From positions 153,586 through 217,585 of the forward strand of contig VZRR01013710.1 of assembly GCA_013398015.1 (NCBI GenBank): DNA of 64,000 nucleotides. The letters run 5' to 3'. The DNA comes from Oreocharis arfaki. Taxonomy: Eukaryota; Chordata; Aves; Passeriformes; Paramythiidae. Positions 12,991-24,050 of this stretch are shown one piece after another; position 1 is the stretch's first letter; each line of letters begins with the position of its first letter. The position numbers and the translations under genes were made by a program. The notes below the pieces were generated by a model. That model was not told the origin of the DNA. It did not search any database and worked only from the letters and a program-made list of their open reading frames with translations.

Positions 12991-13580
12991 TTCACAGAAT
13001 CACAGAATGAGTTAGGCTGGAAGGGACCTCCGTGAGTCATCTGGTCCAACCTCCCTGCAGAGTCTCCCAGAGCACATCCCTCAGGAGTGTGTTTAAACAA
13101 CTTTTGAATATTTCCGGTGAGGGAGACTCTACAACCTCTCTGGGCAATCTGTTCCAGTGCTCGGTCACCCGCACAGTTAAAGATGTTCATGTTCAGGTGG
13201 AACTTCCTGTGCATCAGTTTCTGCCCGTTTCCTCTTGTCCTATTGCTCGGCAACACTGAGCAGAGCCTGGCTCTGTCCTCTTGACACCCGCCCTTCAGAG
13301 ACTGATAGACACTGATGAGGTCCCCTCTCAACCATCTCATCTCCAGGCTAAAGAGGCCCAGATACCCCAGCCTTTCCTCCTAAGTGAGGCGTCCAGTTCC
13401 TTAATCATCTTCATTGCCCTCTTCTGGACTCATTCCAATAGTTCCAATTATCTCTTGTACTGAAGAAGCCAGAACTGGACACAGCACTCTTGGTGAGGTG
13501 TTGCCAGGGCTGAATAGAGGAGCAGGATCAGATCCCTCACCTGTAGACAGTGCTCTTCCTAATGCAGCCCAGGATTAGAC
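12991..13580 (-). mobile_element. CR1 LINE 3' fragment, minus strand
   Basis: It begins at the left with the inverted tail (TTCACAGAATCACAGAATGA) and then GGCTGGAAGGGACCTCC. It continues for about 590 bp through the C-terminal part of ORF2 read in reverse. The minus frame at 12981-13340 shows phrases typical of the CR1 C-terminus (RWLRGDLISVYQSLKGG and SNRTRGNGQKL). A start codon at the top of that frame has no meaning, because the element is truncated. The element lies tail to tail with the plus-strand CR1 at 12788-12968. It cannot encode an active protein because the endonuclease and reverse transcriptase are missing. Confidence 0.92.
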
Positions 13581-16500
13581 CCCTAATTCCAGTTTTACCT
13601 ACCTTCATGATATTTTCATAGATATTAAACTTGCTAAACATGGTATACAAGAGCTAGAACTTGCCCTTTCAGAACACTGGCTACATTTTCCATCATTAGT
13701 TAATTCATAACCTTGTACAATATCCTCAATTAGACCTGTGTTTCCCTCTTGATGTTGCTGACTAAGGAGACTGTTTAGATTATTACTTTCCTGTGAAAAA
13801 TTTATTTTACTGAAATGCACTGTTTGTGTTTACAGAAAGCTGACTGTTTACTAAAGAGGTTTCAAAATGAACCAAAAATGCTAAAAATTTACTTTGAAAA
13901 TCATGTGGACAATGCTGACTGAGAGAAGTGAAACTACAATAAATTGGATGGATTGTGTAATGAGGACTCAGGCTAGTTCCCAGAATGTTTTTTATTGATG
14001 TCCATAACTTTTGAGTCAAACCTCCTTTATAAATGTCTTTGTGCATGAGATAGAATTCTTGTGGATCCACCTCCTTAGATTTGTGAAGACACAATTCCCT
14101 GCCTTCCTCCCCCAATTTTTCTTGAAAAATATGTAAGCTGATATTCAGGATGGTTCTGACTTTGTCATATATGTGAAAGCAGTTGTCAAAATGCGGATCT
14201 CTGCTACTCCCTATCTTATTTGTTTAAGGGGAAGAAGAGAGAGAAGAGGAAGGGGAAGAGAGAAGAGACCGTCAGTCAATGAATGTTGAGTCTTAAACAC
14301 AGTAGTTTAGACAAATTATGAAAAAGCTGATAGGATGAGAAAAGGAAATAATGTTATGACCATACTCTTATCTATCTTTGATCTATTTTTACAGTCAATT
14401 TAGCTGAGCTAGTGCTGACCAAAATGTAACTGTAAAAACTAGTAATAACAACCCATGGTCAGCAGGCATTCCATTGTCTGAGGTTAATTCCAGACCAGTT
14501 GACATAAACTGATTTCTGAAGTCTGTTTGCTGAAATAGTGAATTTCAAGTGTGCACATAAATCTTGTCTGATATTTAACAGTAGGTTTTCAAAGGATCTC
14601 AGCTATCATATGGGATCCTCAAAGGAATTTTTGAGAAATGTTAAGTGCTATGAAGCATTGAAACCTAAATAGTAAGCACCAAAGCAGAAAACTTCTTTAA
14701 AAGAAAGCTATCTTTACATTAAAAAAAAAAAAAGGAATTGTAAATTCAGCATTAATTCATTACTCATATTTGACTCAAACTTTGAAATGGAAAGCTAGAA
14801 AGATGCAAGAAAAAAATAATTTGTTTCTTTTCTGTCTGGTAATTTACAGTCATCTACTTTGCTCAAAGTGTAACAAAACATACTGTCTCAGAGTATTAAC
14901 GTTCTTAAAGGCTTTAATGGATAAGAAATACATATAATAGCTACAAATCACTAGAGGATTAGAACTCAAACCTCTGATATTGATAAAATAGGGGAATTGC
15001 AGGAAAACATCAGTAAAAGACATTGAACAACTCTAGGGAGGAGCCTGACAAAGTGATAGAAGGGTGCTGAAACCAGAAAATTCTAGTAATTACAGAGTAA
15101 ATGTAACTTCATGCTCCTGAAATAATCAGTGACAATTCCAGAAACCTGAAAATGCTTAGAAGCTGAAATCTAGCTTAAAATAACACAACGATTCCCATTT
15201 TCCTATTCAAAATAAATGCCATTTGTACAACTGTCAGTTTTATAATGAATAAAATTTTAGAACTTGTTTTCAGGCATTCTTTGCATGGTCCATTCCATGT
15301 ACAATTGTTAGGGAAATTCTGACTTTTTTTCTGCACAGAGTTAAGAAAAATCTACTAAAGGATATTGTGAAATATCCTTTCTTCAAAAACACGTTGTCTC
15401 CTGGCTGTCTGCTCCTTGAAACTCTGAGGGACCTGTGAGATTTGCTGTGGCAAAAGGTTATCCAGGAACCTTAGGAAAGATGTAAACATTTCTTCATTTT
15501 TCAGGCACTACCTACAGGCACATAATTTTCTATCACAACAAGTAAAGCTCCTCTATGTGTCATTGGACAAGGCAGCTATATTTAACCAGAATATGTTTTC
15601 CCAAAGACCTCCTGGGAATCTGAGAAAGGAAAGCCTTTTCCTCATGGAAATGTACACAATAATCTCTTAAGTGTCACTTCAAAATGGCCTGAAATTACAA
15701 AAGGTACAGGATTTTTTCCACACATCTTTGTATTTCATATAGTTAGAGGGTACCTGCACAGCTAGGGAGCAACAGAACCACATCATGTTACAACGGCTTT
15801 ATGCAGTCAATATAATTATCCAGTTTAATAATGCTGGCAGTTGGGATGGCAGTAAAAAAAAAAAAAAAGCTCTGTGTCTTTGTGCAACAAAACCATTACA
15901 GCACTCATTGATTTCAGTCAATAACTATTAGGGACTTACATGGCCAAGGAATACTGCTTTTCTTTTTCCTTTATAAAACAGTTCACTTCGACTTCTTAGG
16001 CTAAAACTGACATTGGGTTTTATATAGGTGGCAAAATTTTGCACTTATCCCCAAGGTGGGGTTCCAGCTATTGCAGCTTCTAGAGAGAATTAGTATTCAT
16101 AGGAAGCTATAGTACTTTGCTTTTCCTTGATCAAACTAATATGTAAATCATAAGCCTTTTTGCAGGTGCAGAAAAATTGGCCTTACAGAAAACTTTGCCT
16201 GTTTTATACTGTCTCCCCTGTGCTGTTTTAAATGCTACATAAATACATACCAAATGCTATTAACTTTACAATATAACCTTTGAAATAAATGAACAGGAAA
16301 ATAGTGGAATAAGAAAAAAAATCTGAAATTATGCTGCATATCTTTTCAAACAATTAAAATGCCATTTTAAAATGCAGAACACTAATTAGGGGTTTTTTGG
16401 TAGTTTAACTTTTTCTTTCAAGGCAATGCAAGGAAACTGTAAAAAGCAATGCTAATCCAGTGCTTTCAATAAAGTGATAAAAATAAGGCCAGTTATTAGT

Positions 16501-18559
16501 AAGTAGTCCAAGGCCATAAACCATATTTTGGTGCACTGCAAGTGCTCAGGCCTTCTAGTGACTGGTAACTAAAATTATTATTCTGTGATAAATCTGCAAA
16601 AACAGATTTAATTTTGTCACATGTATGCAATCATAATTTTCTGGTTGTTTTCCTGGGGAGAGATGCTGAAAAGAGATTCTTTTTTACACACTGAAAAAAG
16701 GTTGATTTATTATATCTCAGACAAAAAAAACCCAAACTGATTACCTTATGCTTAATGATCATTCAATTTATTGTAAAGGAAATTACAGTTCAATAAGTGG
16801 GTACCACCACTTTAAAAGAAAAGCAAATACAAGAATAGGAGTCATTACTCTCTGAGGGGTAAATACAAATTGTTTATGACAAGTTGGTAAGTGTTTTCAC
16901 TACAAGGCAACATCTAGTTGTTAGTTTCATTATCCATTATTGTGAAAAGGTGAAACAACTTTTAAAATAAATTATTGCTATTGCAATGTAATGATTTCCT
17001 GATACTGTCATATTATTATTTTAATTTTTCAGACTTAATCTTTTCCCCAAACAGTAGTAACTAAATATTGAAATAAAACTGTACAGTTTGGGGAGCATTC
17101 TCGGTATGTAAATGAACATGAGTTAAAGATTCTTTTACATCACAAGTATTGTTGTTAAGAAATCAACAAATTGTACTTATATACATGCTGGTTACATACA
17201 TATAAGAGCAGACTGTTCCATAACTATTTTGGAAGCATCTCCTTCTTTGTTAATTCGGTAATATAAGGTCATATATAAAGCTTAGTCCATTAAATTTTAG
17301 TCAGTGATACAACCAGATTTTGTCCTTAAAATGTCCTTGTTGGCGATCCTAGACTTTAAAAGATGATGACTAAAATATAACACTTGCAAGTGCAAATAGT
17401 ATAAGTAACACATACAAATCCATAGGTGCACACAGTTCCTGACAGATGTGACTGCATCAACAGCCCTGAACCACTCTTTATGCGTTTTCCTAGATACTTA
17501 GTGGAAGAAGTATTTAATCCAATTCAACCTATTAGGTATTTCTATGAAAACCAAGAACCTGGACTAAGAAACAGAAATCAGTTGTTTGTAGCCACATATG
17601 AATGGATTTTTCATTTCAGCAGGCAAACGAGCCAAAATAAAACATCCCCCTTTATTCTTAACTGTGGGAAATAAACTTCTTTCATTTATAAATCTTTTGC
17701 CAAAAGAAACACACCTTCATTTCACTGCCATTTCCCCCCACAATTAAACAAATATAAGTAAAATGAAACAGTCAACTCTTTCAGATACAAAACACTGTGT
17801 TTCTTTTCAGGTTTTCTGAGAAATTTAGAGGAAAAATACAAGGCCATATTCACAAAGCAGACAGAAGAGGATGAAAAGAAATTTTACACTCCTTTTTTAT
17901 CAACTGCTTACTAGTAAGATTACTCTAACTGAATTTTCTTACTCTAGTGTTCAAACTCCAGCTCTCACTTCCCAAGAGGCCCAACAGGTTAAAAATGCAT
18001 TGAGGAAGAAGGGGAGAAAGTCTCCTTAATCTCCCATGTCTAGTCTCTTGTGTCTCGTATAAATAATTGAATATTCATTATGCTTAGGAATGGAGTCATC
18101 TTCTTTCCAAAGAGCAACAGCCTGGACTAATTCTCATTTTCTCATGCTGTATTCCAGTGACAATTTAGGTATTTTATCTGAAAGACAAAAAATTCAGAAG
18201 GAGCGAAATAGGAGATTTACTGGTTAGCATAACCTGTATAAGAAATGGACAGATTTAAAAAGTAATAAAATATAATTCAAGTCTTTATCTTGAAAAAAAA
18301 AGAATTGAAGCGTATGTGTCCCATAGGCCCTATGCAATTCAGTACTCTACATAAACACATTCTTTGTCTGAAGGTAATGTCTGTATAAACTGCAGGTTAA
18401 AACTGAGTTACTTTAAAGTAAAGAATGCATTTATTTATGGAAGTAATACAGGACCCCACGGTAAGAAGAAGTGTGAGAAAATTCAAAATAAGTTGTCCAA
18501 GACTCTTGGATTCAGATTAGCCTCATATCTATAGCCTACAACATGACATGAATTGGGAA
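13581..18559. other. Unique AT-rich sequence with short simple repeats
   Basis: No gene, LTR or CR1 is recognised. A purine-only patch (GGGGAAGAAGAGAGAGAAGA-like) lies at 14227-14268, and A-runs lie near 14720-14732 and 15854-15868. The minus frames at 13605-13820 and 13807-14115 (71 and 102 codons) and the plus frame at 17426-17674 (82 codons) resemble nothing I know. Confidence 0.5.
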
Positions 18560-19400
18560 ATAGCAATATAATTGATCTATCAGACATATGGCAAAACATC
18601 TGATAGATTACCTATGGGAATTAACAAGTGGGAGAACATAAGAGCAAGAATTGCACAATAGATAGTAAACTGACTGAAAAACAGCTGGCAACTGACAGAC
18701 CTGAGAAGGGGATAATCAAGCCAGGATAAACTACTGAAAGAGTTAGTCAAGGATTAGTCATGGCACAGATCTTGTTTCAAATTTTCATTACATTTCATGC
18801 AGACACAAAAAGTAAATGCTAGCTGATAAAATTAGTCAAACAATATCAAGTGAACCACAGCGTAGTACAGGAATGGGTAATATGGTATTGTATAACACTA
18901 AAGGAGAAACAAACATTAAAGGAGGAACAAAAGTAAGTTCTGATCTCAACAGCTGGAAGATAAAAAACAGTGTGGTGCAGCTGGGTGATTGTTGACCACT
19001 ATGTGTCACATCCATCAAATAGCAAATGCAATTCCAAGATGTATGTGATGAGGTCCCCAGAGTATCCAAAGCCATATGAAATAAGTCAAAAAGGTCTTGT
19101 CTTGTTTAATTTAGCACAATGAACTGAGATGTGATAAGATTACTCTGCATAAATATATGGAGTAGTTAGGCGTAAACACTAAATAAGAGGAAAAGGTATT
19201 TAAAATAAACAACCATGTTGAGCTAAGAAAAGTATTTCTAGATGGGCAATAAATGGATTTGGGTTGGAAATTCGAAGCTGTAATAATCAGAGCCAGGATA
19301 CTCTGTAACAGCTTTCCAAAAGGAGTAGCAAGGGCAATAAACCAAACTAGTTTTAAGATGAAGCATGTTTCAGAAATAAAAATGTTATATATAAACATCT
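18560..19400 (+). mobile_element. Ancient CR1/L3-like LINE remnant (RT to 3' end)
   Basis: This is a highly decayed LINE in sense orientation. Around 18749-18790 the plus translation reads SQGLVMAQILFQIFI, matching the PQG..LGP.LF.IFI block of CR1-clade reverse transcriptases. Near 19011-19045 a frame with one shift gives IK-ANAIPRCM, matching the IKKANAILGCI block downstream of the RT. From about 19100 to 19370 the nucleotide sequence follows the 3' part of ancient amniote CR1/L3 elements: a GAGG.AAAGGTATTTAA core, ATAAATGGATTTGGGTTGG, then AACAGCTTTCCAAAAGGAG and AACTAGTTTTAAGATG. Many stops and indels make it far older than the other CR1 copies here. Both boundaries are approximate. Confidence 0.72.
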
Positions 19401-20280
19401 GTTTCAACTAATGCTTGCCAAAACACAGACAAGTATCCAATAAAACCTTGCCTAGTATTCTTGCCAAATTGCCCAGTTGCAAGGAGGGTTGCAGGAGAAC
19501 AGAGATTTTTAGGATCTCTGAGTGAGATGACTTCTTTCTGACAGCTATTTTGGAACAGGGGACTTCAGAAGCATTGAGAGATTGAGATGTTTATCTGCTT
19601 TTCAAAATTCAAGAGCAACCTGGAATTTCAGGAAGTTCAATGCTGCAGAAGAGAAAAAAAAAGGATTTTCTATTAGTCAGTTAGGAGAACAAAGACCATA
19701 ATTATTTGTTTTGAGCATCAGACTCCGATGGGGGTAGAAGACTCTCTTTTACCTACTTAAAAGAAGCTGAGAGTTTCAGTTATCATGCAAGATAAGATTT
19801 CTCCACTTGACTGCCACTCAAAGGGTAATAGAAAAGGCATTTTAGATTTGGCAGCTAAAGATAATCCTTACACAGAGCAAGAACATTTGGCCAAATTTTC
19901 TGAGTGCAACAGAAATTACATCAGTTGATAGGCCTACAAAAGTTTGAAGGTAATAAAAAATACAGACATTGAGCAAGCCTTTAAACTCTTTTCAGCAAAG
20001 CGCATTGCAGAACTGACCACGGTCCCAAGGGACAGCAGGAACAAAATACTTATAGAATCAGGTCTGAATATTTAGATAGTCTAGAGTTCCTCTCAAGGAA
20101 AAGCAGCAGAATTTTGTTACATTTGAATTAGGTCTTCACTGACATAAGACGCTGATCAGACTTAGTTTTGTTATTACCTGAGAGGACCTGGTTTTCCAGA
20201 GAACTGGACAAGGTGGCTTTGCCAATCATAAAGTCAACATCTATCCCAGCATAATTCTGCAATGGAAACCATTCACGAAT
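19401..20280. other. Unassigned sequence after the ancient LINE
   Basis: No feature is recognised. Part of it may still be the unalignable 3' end of the ancient CR1/L3-like remnant. No tail repeat is visible. Confidence 0.4.
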
Positions 20281-20381
20281 GCTCCTAAGAAGTGTTAGCA
20301 CAGAATGGCTCAGGAACTGGATGATGTTTAACTGTTCAAGGCCCCTCTCAGCCCTAATAATTCCACGATTCTATGATTTTT
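20281..20381 (+). mobile_element. CR1 LINE 3' tail fragment, plus strand
   Basis: The sequence CTGGATGATGTTTAACTG...AAGGCCCCTCTCAGCCC leads into AATTCCACGATTCTATGATT at 20359-20380. This is the standard order at CR1 3' ends: the GATGATC..AAGG.CCC block, then an ATTCTATGATT tail. Only about 70-100 bp remains. The left boundary is uncertain because upstream bases are diverged. Confidence 0.8.
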
Positions 20382-21461
20382 TGCTTCTCATATCGTTATT
20401 TGGATGGCAGCTTTCTAACCATTAATTTGGCTTTATTACCATAGGGGCAGTACTGAGTTCTCCTGACATTACAGAACGTGCCCCAAAGTATGTTGTCTGA
20501 AGTTAAAAGCTAATGAAATATTCAAATATAATCTCTAGAACCATAGCATACCATAGTCTTTATTCTCCTACCATAGAAAGACATTGTTAAGCTTGTTCAT
20601 GTTGAGGGAATTTATCACTTTCCAATAACAGATTTTTACTCTTTTACATCCATTGGGGTTAACAAAAGTTAGGGCTAATTTTACATGATGACTTCAATGA
20701 AGGCAAAGTACTCGCACAATTTATGGGCAAGTCATCAATATAGGACTTCACTAAAGGATTGTTTGCATATGATGCCTATAATAAGACATAATTAATATGA
20801 GAGCGAATATACTAAAACAGGTTAGAAGCAACTGGATGACAGTAATCAAAATTTACTGCTGAACATTTTGTCCCTTAAATCAAAGCTGAACTAAAGGTAC
20901 AGTTTGATGATTCTTTGTGATTAAGTGAATTTCAGTGCCTTAAGTAGACTTGTTTTAGCTCTCACACACAAGTAGGAGTGATCATGTAGTCAGCTGTTGC
21001 ATTTCAGCTGTGGAGTAACTTTAAAGAAAAAATCATGGACTTTTTTTGGTCTCTGCCTATAGTAAAGAAACATTTTCAGAGAAAAAAATGAGATGACAAA
21101 AATTGAATAATAATCAACAACCTATTGCAAATGTCACATCAGAAGCAGATTGTCATTGTACTTTGCTATGAATTCTGATTTTTTAATTCAAACTAGAGAA
21201 AACTGATTTAAAAAGTCAGGTGAAATAGTAAGATTACTAATAGTAAAATTATATAACTATGCTATATATAGAGTGACTAATAAAATCTAAAGCATGAAAT
21301 CTAGGCATGGTCAAAAGCAAACTTTGATTTCAACACCTCATTCTAAATAAGGCAGTACATAAAGGCTCAACCCTAAAGCGCATGTAAAGTATCACCCTTT
21401 ACAGAAAGATCTGGGTAGCAAGTAGGAAATATAATATGAGAATCAGGTAAGATCTAATGTA
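20382..21461. other. Unique AT-rich sequence, nothing recognised
   Basis: There is no open frame above 60 codons and no repeat signature up to the start of the inverted repeat arm at 21462. Confidence 0.5.
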
Positions 21462-21581
21462 AGATCAGCAGCCATAATATACTAACTACCCACCTATCAA
21501 AAACTCAGCACATTTTAGAGGAAAAAAAAAAGTGTGTTTATTCAAGAGACCTTGATCAGCATTTTAGCATGTGGTGGGTTA
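21462..21581 (+). repeat. Left arm of a 120-bp inverted repeat at an LTR edge
   Basis: Its reverse complement is at 23081-23200, with roughly 9 mismatches in 120 bp by eye. The arm runs from AGATCAGCAGCCATAA across an A-run to TTTTAGCATGTGGTGGGTTA. Its last 12 bp (21570-21581) are the outer end of the minus-strand LTR that continues to the right. The first 108 bp lie outside the LTR. These could be host flank that was co-duplicated or internal sequence of the retrovirus. Confidence 0.88.
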
Positions 21582-22120
21582 CCACTGGCCAGCAGCCAGA
21601 TGCCCACCCAGCAGATCTCTCACTCCCCTTCCTGGACTGGAAGATGGAAATAAGATGGAAAAGATTGTGGTCAGGGACAAAGACAGTGAGATAACATACT
21701 CATTACCATCATGGGAAAAACAGGGCTAAGTGAATTCCTTCATTCTGAGTTCCTCTATCCACTGCCCTTCATCTGGAGCGGCACAGAGGGATGGGGAATG
21801 GGGTTTGCAGGCACTCTGTAAAAGTTCCTTCTCTGTCATGCCTTTCTTCTCAGACTTTCCCTCTGTGCCAGTGTGGGTAATCCCCAAGGGCTGCAGTAGT
21901 TCAGGATAAACCAGCTCTGGTGTGTGTCATCCACAGGGCATCATTTCTTAAGGTAACATCCACCTGTTCTGGCATAGTCCTCTCCATAAGCTGCAGGGAA
22001 CTACCTCCTTCCCTGTGGTCAGCTCCAGGGGCTGCAGGGGAATCTGCTCTAGCACTTGGACGACCTCATCCTCTTCCTTCTTTTCTGACCCTGGTGCTTG
22101 CAGGGCATAATTACGTTGAA
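21570..22120 (-). mobile_element. Truncated endogenous retrovirus LTR, minus strand
   Basis: It starts at TGTGGTGGGTTACC, the inverted 3' end of a bird LTR family also present at 35652-36679 and 40741-41523. Landmarks in the same order as those copies are CAGCCAGATGCCCACC, a CTCTCACTCCCC block, TTACCATCATGGG, several CTGCAG-rich units (for example CCCCAAGGGCTGCAG), and CCTCATCC...CTTCTTTTCTGACC.TGGTG..TGCAGGG. Compared with the 40.7-kb copy the AATAAA region is missing, and the 5' part of the LTR ends near 22120. ORFs across it (21920-22147 plus, 21948-22169 minus) are LTR shadows. No gag, pol or env is attached. Confidence 0.8.
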
Positions 22121-23036
22121 AGAAACTGGGTCTATGTGTTGTTATGATAAAACACAAAATAAAGTCCAAGAATTATTCCTTCTTCGGGATCTGTTTTATT
22201 AACTATGTAATGTGCAACAGCATACTATAGAAAAGGGCAAGCCTAATAGAACTTGAAATTTTAAATCTGAACAAGTCTAAAATCCTGATCAAGCCAATTA
22301 GACGGATGAATCTGCCAGATGGTCTAGAAGATGGTAACATACACTTAGAAAAAGAACCTTCATGTGTGAAACGTTAATTTCGTATAAAACAGCCCAATAT
22401 GTATTTTTCTTGCTTCAGTAATCTAATTAGCATGGAGAAAAAATTGTATGATAGAAAGCATTATCAATGCAATGGTAAATAAAAGTCAATAATCTAAAAA
22501 TTCCAGTGATATTCAAATATTCTTCTCTTTCTGTGAATTAACAGGCAAAAAATGTTAGATGATTTACCATCTTTTCATAAAAAAACCTTCATCATTGTTG
22601 TCTGATGATTTTAGGGATATGAATAGTATCATGAATCATAAAATAAATTGAGGAGTTTTTTACAGTGGACAGAAACACAGAAAGGCTAATTTTGTATACT
22701 TTCTGCAAGTGCAATTAACCATGTGCCAAACACTGTTAAACGCTATTTACATTCTTTAAATTCAGAGGAACATGAACACCTCAGTGGAGTGAGGAATATC
22801 AGAGGACCATACAGCTTAGTCCATGTCACATGAGATGGTGTGTGTATGGTATCAGCCAGTATTGAGACAGAGGGAAGAGAAAGTGCACTCTACTCTTTAG
22901 TTTTTCTCTCCAGTAAATCTTCACCTGAAAATATTCAAAGTAAAGCCTCAGTGTCACACAGGCTTTGGGATAACCTCCAGCACAGTGACAGGTGAATGAC
23001 ATGGAGAAAATCTGCCTAGAAGTATTTGATATGAAA
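22121..23036. other. Unassigned AT-rich sequence between LTR and inverted arm
   Basis: This lies between the truncated LTR and the second arm of the inverted repeat. It has no coding similarity and no retroviral protein motif that I can see, so there is no evidence that it is proviral interior. Confidence 0.45.
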
Positions 23037-23224
23037 AAGCTTGCAAGGTTTAACTTTTAAGCTTGTTTAATTTTAAGTTTTAACCCACCACATGCTAAAA
23101 TGTTGATCAAGGTCTCTTGAATAAAGATTTTTTTTTTTTTCCTCTAAAGTGTGCTGAGTTTTTGATAGGTGAGTAGTCAGTATGTTATGGCTGCTGATCT
23201 CACATTTCCGAAGCTTGCAAGGTT
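23037..23224. repeat. Two 14-bp direct repeats bracketing the inverted arm
   Basis: AAGCTTGCAAGGTT occurs at 23037-23050 and again at 23211-23224. The two copies closely flank the right arm (23081-23200) and a short AT-rich lead (23051-23080). A 14-bp direct repeat is the right size for a LINE-type target-site duplication around a 160-bp inserted copy. That would mean the right arm is a retroposed or template-copied fragment. The alternative is chance plus local duplication. Confidence 0.6.
23081..23200 (-). repeat. Right arm of the 120-bp inverted repeat
   Basis: This is the inverted partner of 21462-21581. In plus orientation it reads the last 11-12 bp of the LTR 3' end (TAACCCACCACA), then TGCTAAAATG, GAATAAAG, a run of T, and CTCTAAAGTGTGCTGAG. 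Because it carries only the extreme LTR end and none of the LTR body, the break lies just inside the LTR terminus. Confidence 0.88.
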
Positions 23225-23351
23225 ATTATTAGGCCTAACCATCTTTGGGAATACTGGCCTATTATTCCTCATCCACTGCTGCTTTGAGATCTCTATCTAG
23301 GACGCCAAACAAATCTGAAATTTCCAACATTGCAGAGAAGACACACTGAAA

Positions 23352-24050
23352 TGATGCCTTAGGATTTTAGCCTTCACATTTTTCAGATCCTGTATTCTTT
23401 AGTTGTGTAACTCTAAAACTCCATATAGCCTGTTAGCTACTGTTCTCCCATTCTGGTTAGACATAACAAATCCCCTCTAGGCCTGAGACTCAAGGACACC
23501 TTGCGGCACTGCACCCCCTCTCACTGATCCCTTCCTGCCCTCTCCATGGGGTCTCCCTCCGTCCCCCTCCCCTAGTCCTGGCCACTCCTCGAGTTCTCCC
23601 TATTGGTTCCTGTATCCCAACACCGCCCATGTACCACCCCTGTGCCCTGAAACCATTTGCCCATGTGCTCTCCCCGCCCCCCTGGTACCCGGGTAAACTG
23701 AGGCTCCAGGCCATGTGACTCTTTCTCTCTCTCTCTGCCTCTCTCTGCCNCACTGCAACAACACCTCACTGTCTCAGGCCCTGAAATATGTAAACAAAGC
23801 CTCTAAAAGGGGGGAACAAACTTGGGGTAATGACTTCATTATCTGAAATTGTAATTGGAGAATTAACCCCAAAATGCAAATGGACCATACTTATAAAAGT
23901 GTGAAAAGCTCTTGACCCTTTGTCCATTTTGGGTGTAGGCTGAAGGCTTTTGACTGCCCAAGGTGTACTTGAGGGCCCTTCAATAAATACCCGCTTTTAT
24001 AGTCCTAATTTGTGTAGCCTCTGTTTTCAGGTAGCCCCAACAAGGCATCA
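23352..24050 (+). mobile_element. Solo-type endogenous retrovirus LTR, plus strand
   Basis: It has perfect 9-bp terminal inverted repeats, TGATGCCTT at 23352-23360 and AAGGCATCA at 24042-24050, with the TG...CA ends expected of LTRs. A TATAAAA box at 23892-23898 and an AATAAA polyadenylation signal at 23982-23987 fix the orientation as plus. They also place the U3/R boundary in the last 150 bp. The U3 is GC-rich around 23490-23720 and contains a CT-repeat. No internal viral genes adjoin, so it is probably a solo LTR left by recombination. No clear 4-6 bp target duplication is seen. A single N at 23750 interrupts it, so its length (699 bp) may be understated. Minus ORFs at 23490-23769 are shadows. 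Confidence 0.85.

Noticed and set aside
22121..23080. Possible retroviral interior between the 21.57-kb LTR and the LTR end at 23.08 kb
   Set aside because: The LTR ends are in inverted, not direct, orientation. No gag, pol or env motif is visible, so this is not a provirus.
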